A stretch of 64,000 nt of DNA from Pseudomonas aylmerensis. Its GTDB lineage: Bacteria; Pseudomonadota; Gammaproteobacteria; Pseudomonadales; Pseudomonadaceae. Shown piece by piece: positions 31,956 to 40,835 of the stretch. The notes under the pieces were generated by a model. It made no database searches. It was given only the letters and a program-made list of their open reading frames with translations, and was not told the origin of the DNA. Each line of letters begins with the position of its first letter. The stretch's first letter is position 1. The DNA lies in the NCBI RefSeq assembly GCF_001702265.1, contig NZ_MAUE01000037.1, forward strand, positions 1 through 64,000. Direction: 5' to 3'. A program made the translations under genes and the position numbers.

Positions 31956-34409
31956 ATGACCTTCACATCGCACCCCATCCGCCCCTTGCAGGCCTTGAGC
32001 CTGGCCGTCGCGCTCGCGGCCATCGCACCGCTGCACAGCGCCGTGGCCGCCGAGCCGGCAAGCAGCGCGGCGCGCAGCTACAACCTCGGCGCCGGGCCGT
32101 TGGGTAATGTGCTGGCGCAGTTTGCGGCATTGTCCGGCGTGCCGTTGTCGTTCGACTCCAAGCTGCTCAATGACCAGCACAGCGCAGGCCTGCAAGGCAG
32201 TTACACCGCGCAGGCGGGCTTTATGCAGTTGCTGCAGGGCAGCGGCTATACCCTGCAGAGCACCGGCGCGAATGGCTACACCGTGGTGCCCCAGGCCAAC
32301 GGCGATGCGGTGGAGCTGGGCGCTACCACCATCAGCGGCGAGGGCGGGGCACAGGCGGACACCTACGGCGGTGGCCAGGTCGCGCGTTCGGCGCGATTGG
32401 GCGTGTTGGGCAATCGTTCGATCAACGATGTGCCGTTCAGCGTGGTCAGCTACACCGCCAAGACTATCGCCGACCAGCAGGCGCGCACCGTGGGCGATGT
32501 GCTGCTCAATGATGCGTCGGTGCGCCAGTCTTCCGGGTTCGGCAACTTCTCCCAGGTGTTCACCATCCGTGGCTTGCCGTTGAACACCGATGACATTGCT
32601 TTCAATGGCCTGTACGGCGTGCTGCCGCGGCAGATCATCACCACCGAGGCGCTGGAGCGCGTCGAGCTGTTCAAGGGCCCCAACGCCTTCGTCAACGGCG
32701 TGTCGCCGGCTGGCAGCGGCATTGGCGGCAGCGTCAACCTGGTGCCCAAGCGCGCCGAAGACATCGCCACCCGCAGCGTCACCCTCGACACCACCACCGA
32801 TGGCCAGGCCGGCGGCCACCTCGACGTGGGCCAGCGCTTTGGTGAAGACAACCGCTTCGGCGCGCGGGTCAACCTGGCCCGGCATGGCGGCGATACTGCC
32901 ATCGAGGATGAATTCAAAAGCTCGCAACTGGTGGCCGTGGCCCTGGATTACCGGGGTGATCGCCTGCGCCTGTCCACCGACTTCGGCTACCAGAAAGAAC
33001 GCATCAACAATGGCCGCTCGGTGGTGTACCCCAATGGCACCAAAGTGCCGAAGGCGCCTTCGGCCAAGGACAACTATGCGCAGGATTGGAGCTGGTCGGA
33101 GCTGGAAGACACCTACGGCATGTTCAATGCCGAGTACGACCTGACTGAAAACTGGAGCGCCTATGTCGGCGGCGGTGCCAAGCACACGCGCGAGAATGGC
33201 CAGTATTCATCGTTGTACGTGGGCAACGACGGCAGCGGCCGCGTCGGCTTCCTGTACTCACCCCATGATGAAGACAACAAGAGCGCCATGGCCGGCCTCA
33301 ACGGGCATTTCAACACAGGGCCGGTGACCCATCAGGTCAATCTCGGGTTGTCTGGCATCTGGGGCGAGCAGCGTTCGGCGTTCGAGGCGATCCTGCAGGC
33401 CAACCGTCGGCCGGGCAATCTGTACAACCCGACCCAGTTGCCTCGCCCGACCGTCACTTACTTCGGCAGCGACATTCACGACCCGCGTGTCGTCGGCAAG
33501 AACCGTATCAAGAGCGCCGCCGTTTCGGACACGCTCGGCTTCATCGACGACCGCGTGCTGTTGACCGTCGGCGTGCGTCGCCAGACCATCGAAGTGGATG
33601 GCTGGAACACCACCAGCGGCGCGCGCACGGCGAACTATGGCGAGTCCATCACCACGCCGGTGTATGGGCTGGTCGTCAAGCCGTGGGAGCACGTGTCGTT
33701 GTATGCCAACCGGATCGAAGGGCTGGCCCAGGGGCCCACGGTGCCGACGGCGGTCGACATCACCAACAGCGGCGACGTGTTCCCGCCGAGTCGCAGCAAA
33801 CAGACCGAGGCCGGGGTCAAGCTCGATTGGGACAACTACGGTGCGACCCTCGGCGTCTACCGCATCGAACAGCCCAACAGCGCGACCAACAACAACCCCA
33901 ACAGTGTGACGCCGCAGTTCCCCAACGGCACCCGCACGTTCAATGTCGACGGCGAGCAAATCAACAAAGGCGTCGAGTTGAACGTGTTCGGCGAGCCCAT
34001 CGACGGCCTGCGCCTGCTGGCGGGTGCCACGTGGATGCACACTGAATTGCAGAACACCTCCAACGGCGCCACCGATGGCAACCGCGCCGCCGGCGTGCCG
34101 CGCTTCCAGTTCAACCTGGGTGCCGACTGGGACATCCCGGGCCTCCAGGGCGCCGCCGTCAACGCACGGCTGCTGCGCACCGGCGGGGAATACGTCAACG
34201 CCACCAACACCCTGAACATCCCGGCCTGGACCCGCGTCGACCTCGGCGCCCGCTATGGCTTCAAGGCTGACGACAAGTACGTCACCCTGCGCGCCAACGT
34301 CGAGAACGTGGCGAACAAGGCGTACTGGGCTTCCGCATCGACGGCCAACAACTACCTGACCCAGGGCGAGCCGCGCACGATCAAGCTGTCGGCCACCGTG
34401 GACTTCTAA
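31956..34409 (+). CDS. TonB-dependent siderophore receptor with STN signalling domain
   Basis: An 817-residue outer-membrane receptor. The signal peptide ends near AVAAEP. A secretin/TonB N-terminal (STN) domain (about 38-100: YNLGAGPLGNVLAQFAAL, VPLSFDSKLL) marks it as a transducer that signals to the FecR protein. The plug follows (SINDVPFSVVSY; VERVELFKGPNAFV-like region), then the beta barrel, ending in the terminal Phe expected for outer-membrane sorting. AGGA six bases before ATG 31956 decides the start. The ligand is probably a ferric hydroxamate or catecholate siderophore made by other microbes, but the class is not readable here. Confidence 0.93.
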   Translation: MTFTSHPIRPLQALSLAVALAAIAPLHSAVAAEPASSAARSYNLGAGPLGNVLAQFAALSGVPLSFDSKLLNDQHSAGLQGSYTAQAGFMQLLQGSGYTLQSTGANGYTVVPQANGDAVELGATTISGEGGAQADTYGGGQVARSARLGVLGNRSINDVPFSVVSYTAKTIADQQARTVGDVLLNDASVRQSSGFGNFSQVFTIRGLPLNTDDIAFNGLYGVLPRQIITTEALERVELFKGPNAFVNGVSPAGSGIGGSVNLVPKRAEDIATRSVTLDTTTDGQAGGHLDVGQRFGEDNRFGARVNLARHGGDTAIEDEFKSSQLVAVALDYRGDRLRLSTDFGYQKERINNGRSVVYPNGTKVPKAPSAKDNYAQDWSWSELEDTYGMFNAEYDLTENWSAYVGGGAKHTRENGQYSSLYVGNDGSGRVGFLYSPHDEDNKSAMAGLNGHFNTGPVTHQVNLGLSGIWGEQRSAFEAILQANRRPGNLYNPTQLPRPTVTYFGSDIHDPRVVGKNRIKSAAVSDTLGFIDDRVLLTVGVRRQTIEVDGWNTTSGARTANYGESITTPVYGLVVKPWEHVSLYANRIEGLAQGPTVPTAVDITNSGDVFPPSRSKQTEAGVKLDWDNYGATLGVYRIEQPNSATNNNPNSVTPQFPNGTRTFNVDGEQINKGVELNVFGEPIDGLRLLAGATWMHTELQNTSNGATDGNRAAGVPRFQFNLGADWDIPGLQGAAVNARLLRTGGEYVNATNTLNIPAWTRVDLGARYGFKADDKYVTLRANVENVANKAYWASASTANNYLTQGEPRTIKLSATVDF

Positions 34410-34426
34410 GCGCCCACTACGGTCCA

Positions 34427-34456
34427 CTGTAGGTGCCGGCCAACCGGCGCCTACAG
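34427..34456. terminator. Hairpin overlapping the next ribosome-binding site
   Basis: CTGTAGGTGCCGG-CCAA-CCGGCGCCTACAG is a near-perfect stem 17 bases after the receptor stop. It has no T-tract. Its right arm touches the AGGAGA that serves the GTG start at 34469, so it may end the receptor message or damp translation of the next gene. Confidence 0.55.
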
Positions 34457-34468
34457 GAGATAGCCACC

Positions 34469-35017
34469 GTGAGTACGACCGAACACACGCCGCAGTCCGT
34501 CATCGATTTCTGGCAGCACGCCGGCCCCAAGCGCTGGTTCGCCAAGGATGACGGGTTTGACGCAAGCTTTCGCGACACCTTCCACGCCACCCACCTGCAA
34601 GCGGCCCGGCGTGAGCTGGAAGGCTGGCTGGACACGGCTGACGGCGCGCTGGCGCTGTTGATCCTGCTCGACCAATATCCACGCAATGCGTTTCGCGGGA
34701 CCGCGCACATGTTCGCCACCGACCCGCTGGCGCGCCTGTATGCCCGGCGCATGGTCGATGCCGGCCTCGATCAGCAGGTGGACCTCGCGTTGCGTGCGTT
34801 CTGCTACCTGCCGTTTGAGCACTCGGAGGATGCGGCTGACCAGCAACGCTCTGTGGCGCTCAACGCGGCGTTGGACGCCAACACCTACCGCTGGGCCAAG
34901 GAGCACGCGCGCATCATCGAGCGCTTCGGGCGGTTTCCGCACCGCAACGACGTGTTGGCCAGGCTCACCACACCCGACGAGCGCAGCTTTCTGGAGGAGG
35001 GCGGGTTCGCCGGCTGA
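34469..35017 (+). CDS. DUF924 family protein
   Basis: A 182-residue soluble helical protein of the DUF924 family (TPR-like helices). Family blocks are VIDFWQHAGPKRWFAKDDGFD, ALALLILLDQYPRNAFRGTA, FCYLPFEHSED and HARIIERFGRFPHRNDVL. Biochemical role is unknown. GTG at 34469 follows AGGAGA at a suitable distance; a TTG upstream is unlikely. It lies between the TonB receptor and a glutathione transferase gene on the same strand. Confidence 0.88.
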   Translation: MSTTEHTPQSVIDFWQHAGPKRWFAKDDGFDASFRDTFHATHLQAARRELEGWLDTADGALALLILLDQYPRNAFRGTAHMFATDPLARLYARRMVDAGLDQQVDLALRAFCYLPFEHSEDAADQQRSVALNAALDANTYRWAKEHARIIERFGRFPHRNDVLARLTTPDERSFLEEGGFAG

Positions 35018-35114
35018 GCGGCTATTCCCGCGAGGAATGCCCCCATAAAAACAGCGCATTGTCTTTCTCGGCGGACATCTCGTAGCGTGGGGTTTCACCC
35101 AAGGAGACCCTGCC

Positions 35115-35747
35115 ATGCACCAGCCCCCGTTGCGCCTCTATGTTGATTCGCTCTACACCAGCCCCTACGCGATGTCGGTGTTCGTCGCCCTGCGCGAAAA
35201 GGGCCTGGACTTCGATGTGGTGACCCTGGACTTGGACGCCGCGCAAAATCGCACCGCCGATTTCGCCCAACTGTCCCTGACCCAGCGCGTGCCCACGCTG
35301 GTGCACGGCGATTTTGCGCTGTCGGAGTCGTCAGCGATCACCGAGTACCTGGAGCACCTTTACCCGGACACGCCGGTGTACCCGGTCGAGCCAAGGCAGC
35401 GGGCACGGGCGCGTCAGGTGCAGGCGTGGCTGCGCAGCGACTTGCTGCCGATCCGCCAGGAGCGTTCGACGCTGGTGGTGTTCTGCGGGCAGACAATGCC
35501 GCCGCTGTCGCCGGCGGCCGAGGTCGCGGCAGGTACGTTGATCAGTGCGGCGCAGGCGCTGCTGGCGGGTAACCCGGAGTACCTGTTCGGCGCGTGGTCG
35601 ATTGTCGATGTGGACCTTGCGGTGATGCTCAATCGCCTGATTCTCAACGGCGACAGCGTGCCCGCCGGGCTGGTTGATTACGCGCAGCGCCAGTGGGCGC
35701 GGCCGTCTGTGCAGGAATGGGTCAACCTGCCACGCCCTGCGCTTTAA
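35115..35747 (+). CDS. yfcF: Glutathione S-transferase (YfcF-like)
   Basis: A 210-residue glutathione transferase. The thioredoxin-like N-terminal domain (RLYVDSLYTSPYAMSVFVAL; VPTLVHGDFALSESSAITEY with the glutathione-binding Glu-Ser pair) is followed by an all-helical domain. The sequence pattern fits E. coli YfcF, which has glutathione peroxidase/transferase activity. AAGGAGA precedes the ATG. It stands alone before the GntR gene. Confidence 0.86.
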   Translation: MHQPPLRLYVDSLYTSPYAMSVFVALREKGLDFDVVTLDLDAAQNRTADFAQLSLTQRVPTLVHGDFALSESSAITEYLEHLYPDTPVYPVEPRQRARARQVQAWLRSDLLPIRQERSTLVVFCGQTMPPLSPAAEVAAGTLISAAQALLAGNPEYLFGAWSIVDVDLAVMLNRLILNGDSVPAGLVDYAQRQWARPSVQEWVNLPRPAL

Positions 35748-35820
35748 GCCACCATTCATCCCCCGCCTGCGGTGGCGCCCTTGACAGGCGTCACCCGCGC
35801 GGCAAATACTCTCGCCATAT

Positions 35821-35832
35821 TCATATATATGA
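35821..35832. promoter_or_regulatory. TCATATATATGA palindrome, candidate GntR operator
   Basis: A 12-bp perfect palindrome lies 27 bases before the GntR-family start codon. GntR/HutC regulators commonly bind short AT-rich palindromes in their own promoters. Confidence 0.45.
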
Positions 35833-35858
35833 CTAAATAACAAAGTGAATGTGGCCCC

Positions 35859-36590
35859 ATGAATACGCTCTCCAGTGATGCCCGTCTGCCGCTCTATCAA
35901 CGCCTGCGCGACCATCTGGTCGAACAGATCGCCAACAATCGCTGGCGCCCTGGCGAAGCGATTCCCACCGAAGCGGTGCTGTCCGCCGAATACGAGATCT
36001 CCACCGGCACCGTGCGCAAGGCGGTGGATGCGCTGGTGAGCGAGGGCATCCTTGAGCGCCAGCAGGGCCGTGGCACGTTCGTACGTCGCCCGCAATTCCA
36101 GTCTTCGCTGTTTCGCTTCTTCCGTTTCCAAGGCCCCTCGGGCGAACGCCAGGTGCCCGAGAGCCGCATCCTCACGGTGGAGTCCGTGACAGCACCGTCT
36201 GCAGTCAGCGAGGTCCTCGGCCTGAAAGCCGAAGCCCAGGTGATTCGCATCGTGCGTACCCGTCTGCTGGACGTGCAGCCGTTGCTGGCGGAAGAGATCT
36301 GGCTGCCGCGCAAGCGCTTCCAGGCGTTGCTCGACATCGACTTGTCCGCCCAGGGCCCGTTGCTCTACCCGGTGTATGAAAGCGTCTGCGGACAAGTGGT
36401 GGCCTCGGCCGAGGAGACCCTTACCGCCGAGTCGGTCAACGAGGTGTACGCGCGGCTGCTGCAGGTGCCGGTCAACAGCCCGGTGGTGGTGATCGAGCGC
36501 CTGGCCCGCGATTACGCCGGGCAGCCGCTGGAGTGGCGCCGCTCGCGCGGGCACGCCGAGCACTTCCGATACCGCGTGGATATCCGCTGA
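35859..36590 (+). CDS. GntR-family (HutC/UTRA) transcriptional regulator
   Basis: A 243-residue regulator with an N-terminal winged helix (LPLYQRLRDHLVEQIANNRW; AEYEISTGTVRKAVDALVSE; QGRGTFV) and a C-terminal UTRA effector domain (RTRLLDVQPLLAEEIWLP; VVVIERLARDYAGQPLEWRR). HutC-type proteins sense small catabolites and repress nearby genes. It lies upstream of and cooriented with an MFS transporter and an amidohydrolase, which it probably controls. Confidence 0.9.
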   Translation: MNTLSSDARLPLYQRLRDHLVEQIANNRWRPGEAIPTEAVLSAEYEISTGTVRKAVDALVSEGILERQQGRGTFVRRPQFQSSLFRFFRFQGPSGERQVPESRILTVESVTAPSAVSEVLGLKAEAQVIRIVRTRLLDVQPLLAEEIWLPRKRFQALLDIDLSAQGPLLYPVYESVCGQVVASAEETLTAESVNEVYARLLQVPVNSPVVVIERLARDYAGQPLEWRRSRGHAEHFRYRVDIR

Positions 36591-36687
36591 CGCACCACCC
36601 GTAGTTTCACGTGTTTGCCAACACTGGCCTTGCAACGGCGCGGTTCGTGCTCGGCTGCCTCGCGTTTGACCTATAAGGATAAAAATC

Positions 36688-37968
36688 ATGTTCAGTTGGT
36701 ATCGCCAAGTCACTCCTCGGGAGCGCAAAACGTTCTGGGCCTGCTTCGGCGGATGGTCCCTCGATGCATTGGAAGTGCAAATGTTCGGCCTGGCGATCCC
36801 GGCCCTGATCGCCGCGTTCGCCTTGAGCAAGGGCGATGCCGGGCTGATCAGCGGGGTCACGCTGGTTACCTCGGCCATCGGTGGCTGGGTCGGCGGCACC
36901 TTGTCCGACCGCTACGGCCGGGTGCGCACCCTGCAGTGGATGATCCTGTGGTTCTCGTTCTTCACGTTTATCTCGGCGTTTGTCACCGGCTTCCACCAGT
37001 TGCTGATCGTCAAGGCCCTGCAGGGCTTCGGCATCGGTGGTGAGTGGGCGGCGGGCGCGGTGTTGATGGCCGAGACCATCAACCCCAAGTATCGCGGCAA
37101 GGTCATGGGCACCGTGCAAAGCGCCTGGGCCGTGGGCTGGGGCGTGGCGGTCGGGGTGTTTGCGCTGATCTATTCGTTTGTGCCGCAGGACATGGCCTGG
37201 CGTGTGATGTTCGTGGTGGGCCTGCTGCCGTCGTTCCTGATCATCTGGGTGCGCCGCAATGTGGAAGAGCCCGACAGCTTCCAGCGCCTGCAAAAAGAGC
37301 AGGTCATCCCGCAGAGCTTCTTCAAGTCGCTGGCCGGGATTTTTCGCCCCGAGCTGATTCGCGTCACGCTGTTTGGCGGCCTGTTGGGCCTGGGCGCACA
37401 TGGCGGTTACCACGCGGTGATGACCTGGCTGCCGACCTTCCTAAAGACCGAGCGCAACCTGTCGGTGCTCAACTCGGGTGGCTACCTGGCGGTGATCATT
37501 TTTGCGTTCTGGTGTGGCTGCGTGGTCAGTGGCTTGCTGATCGACCGCATCGGCCGGCGCAAGAACATCGTGCTGTTCGCGCTGTGCTGCGTGGTCACCG
37601 TGCAGGCCTATGTGTTCCTGCCGCTGACCAATACGCAGATGCTGTTCCTAGGCTTCCCGCTGGGCTTCTTCGCCGCCGGCATTCCGGCCAGCCTGGGGGC
37701 GTTGTTCAACGAGCTGTACCCGGCGGATGTGCGCGGTGCCGGCGTGGGCTTTTGCTACAACTTCGGGCGCGTGCTGTCGGCGGTGTTCCCGTTCCTGGTG
37801 GGGCACATGAGCGACTCGATGTCGCTGGGCTCGGCCATCGGCATTGATGCCGGGATTGCCTACGGGGTCGCCGTGATTGCCGCCCTGTGCCTGCCGGAAA
37901 CCCGTGGCCGCGTGCTGGAAGCGGCGCCGGTCGACAGCGTCCCCAGCGGCCAGCGCGCGCAGGCCTGA
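36688..37968 (+). CDS. MFS transporter, metabolite:H+ symporter type
   Basis: A 426-residue carrier with twelve probable helices. The loop 2-3 motif is GGTLSDRYGRVRTLQ, matched in the second half by LLIDRIGRRKN. The overall pattern (SLDALEVQMFGLAIPALIAAF; GFGIGGEWAAGAVLMAE; GKVMGTVQSAWAVGWG) matches the aromatic-acid or sugar-acid symporters of the MHS/AAHS group. AAGGATAAAAATC precedes the ATG. Its substrate is probably the precursor of what the adjacent amidohydrolase opens. Confidence 0.88.
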   Translation: MFSWYRQVTPRERKTFWACFGGWSLDALEVQMFGLAIPALIAAFALSKGDAGLISGVTLVTSAIGGWVGGTLSDRYGRVRTLQWMILWFSFFTFISAFVTGFHQLLIVKALQGFGIGGEWAAGAVLMAETINPKYRGKVMGTVQSAWAVGWGVAVGVFALIYSFVPQDMAWRVMFVVGLLPSFLIIWVRRNVEEPDSFQRLQKEQVIPQSFFKSLAGIFRPELIRVTLFGGLLGLGAHGGYHAVMTWLPTFLKTERNLSVLNSGGYLAVIIFAFWCGCVVSGLLIDRIGRRKNIVLFALCCVVTVQAYVFLPLTNTQMLFLGFPLGFFAAGIPASLGALFNELYPADVRGAGVGFCYNFGRVLSAVFPFLVGHMSDSMSLGSAIGIDAGIAYGVAVIAALCLPETRGRVLEAAPVDSVPSGQRAQA

Positions 37969-37997
37969 GACCTATTTACGGATGAAAGACGACCACC

Positions 37998-38837
37998 ATG
38001 CTCGATAACTGCTCCACGCCCATCACCGGCATCGATGCCCACGCCCATGTGTTCAGCCAGGCGCTGACCCTGGCCGGTGAGCGGCGCTATACCCCTGGGT
38101 ACGACGCCACGCTGGGGGATTACCTCAGCCACCTGCACGCCAATGGTCTCAGCCACGGCGTGCTGGTACAACCGAGCTTCCTCGGCACCGACAATCAATA
38201 CCTGCTCGCGGCCCTGCGGCAGGCGCCCGGTCAGTTGCGTGGGGTGGTCGTCGTAGACCCAAAAGTCGGTCGCGATACCTTGCAGGCCATGGCCCGCCTG
38301 GGCGTCGTGGGGGTGCGCTTGAACCTGGTGGGGCGTGCGCTGCCGGATTTTGCCGGGCCGGGCTGGAAAGGGTTTTTCGCGCTGATCGCCGAACTCGGCT
38401 GGCACGTGGAATTGCACCGCGAGGTGGATGACTTGCCGCAACTGGTTCGGCACTTGATTCCGTTCGGGGTCAAGCTGGTGATTGATCACTTTGGCCGGCC
38501 CGATGCCCGGCAAGGGGTTGAGCAACGCGGGTTTGCCGAGCTGCTGGAACTGGGACTCAGCGGCCACCTGTGGCTGAAAGTCTCGGGTATCTACCGCCTG
38601 GCCGGCACGCCCGAGCAGAACCTGGTGTTTGCGCGCGAGGCCATGCCGCTGCTGCTGCAAAGTTTCGGTCGGCATCGGCTGGTGTGGGGCAGTGACTGGC
38701 CGCACACCCAACATGAAGCGTCCACGGGCTATGCCAGTGTGGTTGAGCAGCGCCAGGCCTTGGGCTGTTCGGCGCAGGTCGAGCAGGCGTTGCTGGTCGA
38801 TACGCCGAGCCGCTTATTCGGCTTCCACCACCCGTAG
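37998..38837 (+). CDS. Amidohydrolase-2 family lactonase/hydrolase
   Basis: A 279-residue TIM-barrel hydrolase of the amidohydrolase_2 family (relatives include 2-pyrone-4,6-dicarboxylate lactonase and other lactonases). Metal and catalytic motifs are GIDAHAHVF at the N-terminus, VVVDPKV, WHVELHRE, VIDHFGRP and WGSDWPHTQ. It lies 29 bases after the MFS gene. The C-terminus overlaps the convergent small gene by 24 bases. The exact ring substrate cannot be read; a lactone or pyrone-like acid brought in by the carrier is likely. Confidence 0.85.
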   Translation: MLDNCSTPITGIDAHAHVFSQALTLAGERRYTPGYDATLGDYLSHLHANGLSHGVLVQPSFLGTDNQYLLAALRQAPGQLRGVVVVDPKVGRDTLQAMARLGVVGVRLNLVGRALPDFAGPGWKGFFALIAELGWHVELHREVDDLPQLVRHLIPFGVKLVIDHFGRPDARQGVEQRGFAELLELGLSGHLWLKVSGIYRLAGTPEQNLVFAREAMPLLLQSFGRHRLVWGSDWPHTQHEASTGYASVVEQRQALGCSAQVEQALLVDTPSRLFGFHHP

Positions 38838-39077
38838 CCAGGCCTGCTCCACGCGGCGGTCGAGGTCTTCCCAATCCGCCATACCCAGCACCCGTGTGGT
38901 GTTCAAGCCGCGCAGATAGCCGCGCAGTTGCTGGGCGCTGGCGTTCACCTGCTCGGCATCGGCGGTGTCGTTCTGCAGCACGGTTTCATAGTCGACCAGG
39001 TAATCGGCGACCCGCTCGCGAAACTCCGGCAGTACGGCCTCGCGGATGCGGTCGAAGGTTTTCTGGTGGGGCTTCAT
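38814..39077 (-). CDS. Small acidic protein, unknown
   Basis: An 87-residue soluble, mostly helical protein (PHQKTFDRIREAVLPEFRER, DYLVDYETVLQND, QLRGYLRGLNTTRV). AAGGACC precedes the ATG at 39077. The last 24 bases overlap the end of the amidohydrolase gene on the other strand. No family is recognised; it has the size and charge of small regulatory or adaptor proteins. The start and codon pattern support a real gene. Confidence 0.6.
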   Translation of the reverse strand: MKPHQKTFDRIREAVLPEFRERVADYLVDYETVLQNDTADAEQVNASAQQLRGYLRGLNTTRVLGMADWEDLDRRVEQAWLRVVEAE

Positions 39078-39208
39078 GGCGTGGTCCTTATAAGTTTTAT
39101 GTGCGCACTATCGGTTCAGATAATAGTCACCATCAAGCATCGCAAGTTCTGTTTTTACAGGAAAGGCGGAAAATCGCCTCATCAAGACGCTGCTCAAGGA
39201 AATGCGCG

Positions 39209-39853
39209 ATGAGGACATTTATCCAACTGGCTTTGATGGCCCTGATGCTGGGCACTGTCGTCATGAACACGGCGGCAATCGCCGATGAACTGCCCACAGG
39301 CCATTTGCTACCTATCGTCGGTAGCGTAGACTCCCTGCAGCGTGCGCAATCGGTGGGTGTGTTGCTGAGCGACAACACCCGCGACAATCTCAGCTACCTT
39401 GAACGCTACCACGACATGGCCTTGAATGGCGCCAAGGATGCTCTCGACGGGCGTATCCGCGAGGCGTTCGTCAACAGCTCCGACCCGGAACTGGCCATCG
39501 ATTGGTTGATGAGCTCGCTGCAAGGCACCTTCCTGTCGGTCACCGTGTACGACAACCTGGATGCTCTGATGCAGGCTCACCCCGATGTGGTGGTGATGCT
39601 CGACACCCACAACCAACTGCTGACCCAGCGTAACGACCAGGTCGAGGCGCGTTTTATTGCGCGGTTCTATGACACGAACCTGCAATACATCGCCAAGGCC
39701 GAAGGCTCGGTGCACAAACAGCTGCCATCGGTGTGGGTGCACGACAAGGCCGCACCGGAGATTGCTGCGCAGATCGAACAGCAGCGCGATGTACAGCTTG
39801 ATGCCTTGAAGCAGTTCGATGCATCGCTCAAAGCGTTGATTCGTGCCAGTTGA
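39209..39853 (+). CDS. Exported protein of unknown function
   Basis: A 214-residue protein with a signal peptide (RTFIQLALMALMLGTVVMNT, cleavage near AIADEL). AAGGA precedes ATG 39209. The mature region is helical (DNTRDNLSYLERYHDMALNG; DWLMSSLQGTFLSVTVYDNL) and contains VVVMLDTHNQLLTQRNDQVE. I do not recognise the family. It lies 34 bases upstream of a small lipoprotein gene and the two probably form one exported unit. Confidence 0.65.
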   Translation: MRTFIQLALMALMLGTVVMNTAAIADELPTGHLLPIVGSVDSLQRAQSVGVLLSDNTRDNLSYLERYHDMALNGAKDALDGRIREAFVNSSDPELAIDWLMSSLQGTFLSVTVYDNLDALMQAHPDVVVMLDTHNQLLTQRNDQVEARFIARFYDTNLQYIAKAEGSVHKQLPSVWVHDKAAPEIAAQIEQQRDVQLDALKQFDASLKALIRAS

Positions 39854-39887
39854 TGTGACCTTTTTTAGTTATTTTCAGGAATTTTTC

Positions 39888-40229
39888 ATGCGCTCTTTTT
39901 TCGTCCCGGCCCTGGCCTTTGCTTCCCTGTTACTGGCCGGTTGTGTTTCCGCTCCGAATGCACCCACCCTGACCCTGCAAACCAGCAAGGGCCCAGAAGC
40001 CTATGTGCAGTGTGTTGTACCGAAACTTGAAAAACACGGGATCACCTCGACCGTGACGCAAAACTCGCGTCACGCCAAAGTGGTACTCACCAGCAAGATC
40101 GCCGCCGATGACGTGCTGGAAGCCTACAAATCGCAGGATGGCGGCAAAGTGTTCTTGTACGAGCGCAAGCCGCTGGCGTCGACGATCACGCCATCTCGTT
40201 TGGAGCTTGCCGCGCAGGAATGCAAGTAA
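39888..40229 (+). CDS. Small predicted lipoprotein
   Basis: A 113-residue lipoprotein with lipobox LAGC (SLLLAGCVSAPNAPT) and CAGGA before ATG 39888. The mature part is short (PEAYVQCVVPKLEKHGITST; VFLYERKPLASTITPSRLEL) with two further cysteines that may pair. Its partner gene immediately upstream encodes an exported protein, so both may act at the outer membrane. No known family is claimed. Confidence 0.68.
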   Translation: MRSFFVPALAFASLLLAGCVSAPNAPTLTLQTSKGPEAYVQCVVPKLEKHGITSTVTQNSRHAKVVLTSKIAADDVLEAYKSQDGGKVFLYERKPLASTITPSRLELAAQECK

Positions 40230-40321
40230 CTGCCGGCAGCGCATCGCCTGGTGCGGGGATGTGGACGCGCCAACCTTTGAGCGGATTGCACAACCCGGTT
40301 CCAACTTGAAATACATCCCCA

Positions 40322-40820
40322 ATGTGGGAGCGGGCTTGCTCGCGAAAGCGGTGGTTCAGTCGATAGTTGCGGTGACTGACCCACCGCCTTCGCGGGCAAG
40401 CCCGCACACATTTTTTGATGTGTGCAGGGATCGGGGGGTGGCTGCGAGGCTGAAAGTGTTGGCCAGCCCTTGCCCACGGGGGATTGGGAGGGACCTGAGA
40501 CCCCGGGTGTACGCAGATCAAATGTGGGAGCTGGCTTGCCTGCGAAAGCGGTGGATCAGCCAGCGAATGCATCAACTGACGGATCGCCTTCGCGAGCAAG
40601 CCCGCTCCCACATTTTTTTGATGTGTGCAGGGCTCGGGGTTTGGCTGCGAGGCTGAAAGTGCTGGCCAGCCCTTGCCCACAGGGGTTTGGGATGGGGCCT
40701 GAGACCCCGGGTGTACGCAGATCAAGTGTGGGAGCTGGCTTGCCTGCGAAAGCGGTGGATCAGCCAGCGAATGCATCAACTGGCACACCGCCTTCGCGGG
40801 CAAGCCCGCTCCCACATTTT
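40322..40820. repeat. Tandem REPIN array, ~200-204 bp period
   Basis: Three REPINs (GTGGG beginning at 40324, 40524 and 40728) are separated by spacers of the same kind: GATGTGTGCAGGG at 40418 and 40620, then GCTGAAAGTG and CCCCGGGTGTACGCAGATCAA. The period is 200-204 bp. The block fills the gap between the lipoprotein and creatininase genes; bases 40230-40321 show nothing else. Confidence 0.88.
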
Positions 40821-40835
40821 TAGTCGGTGCAGGAC

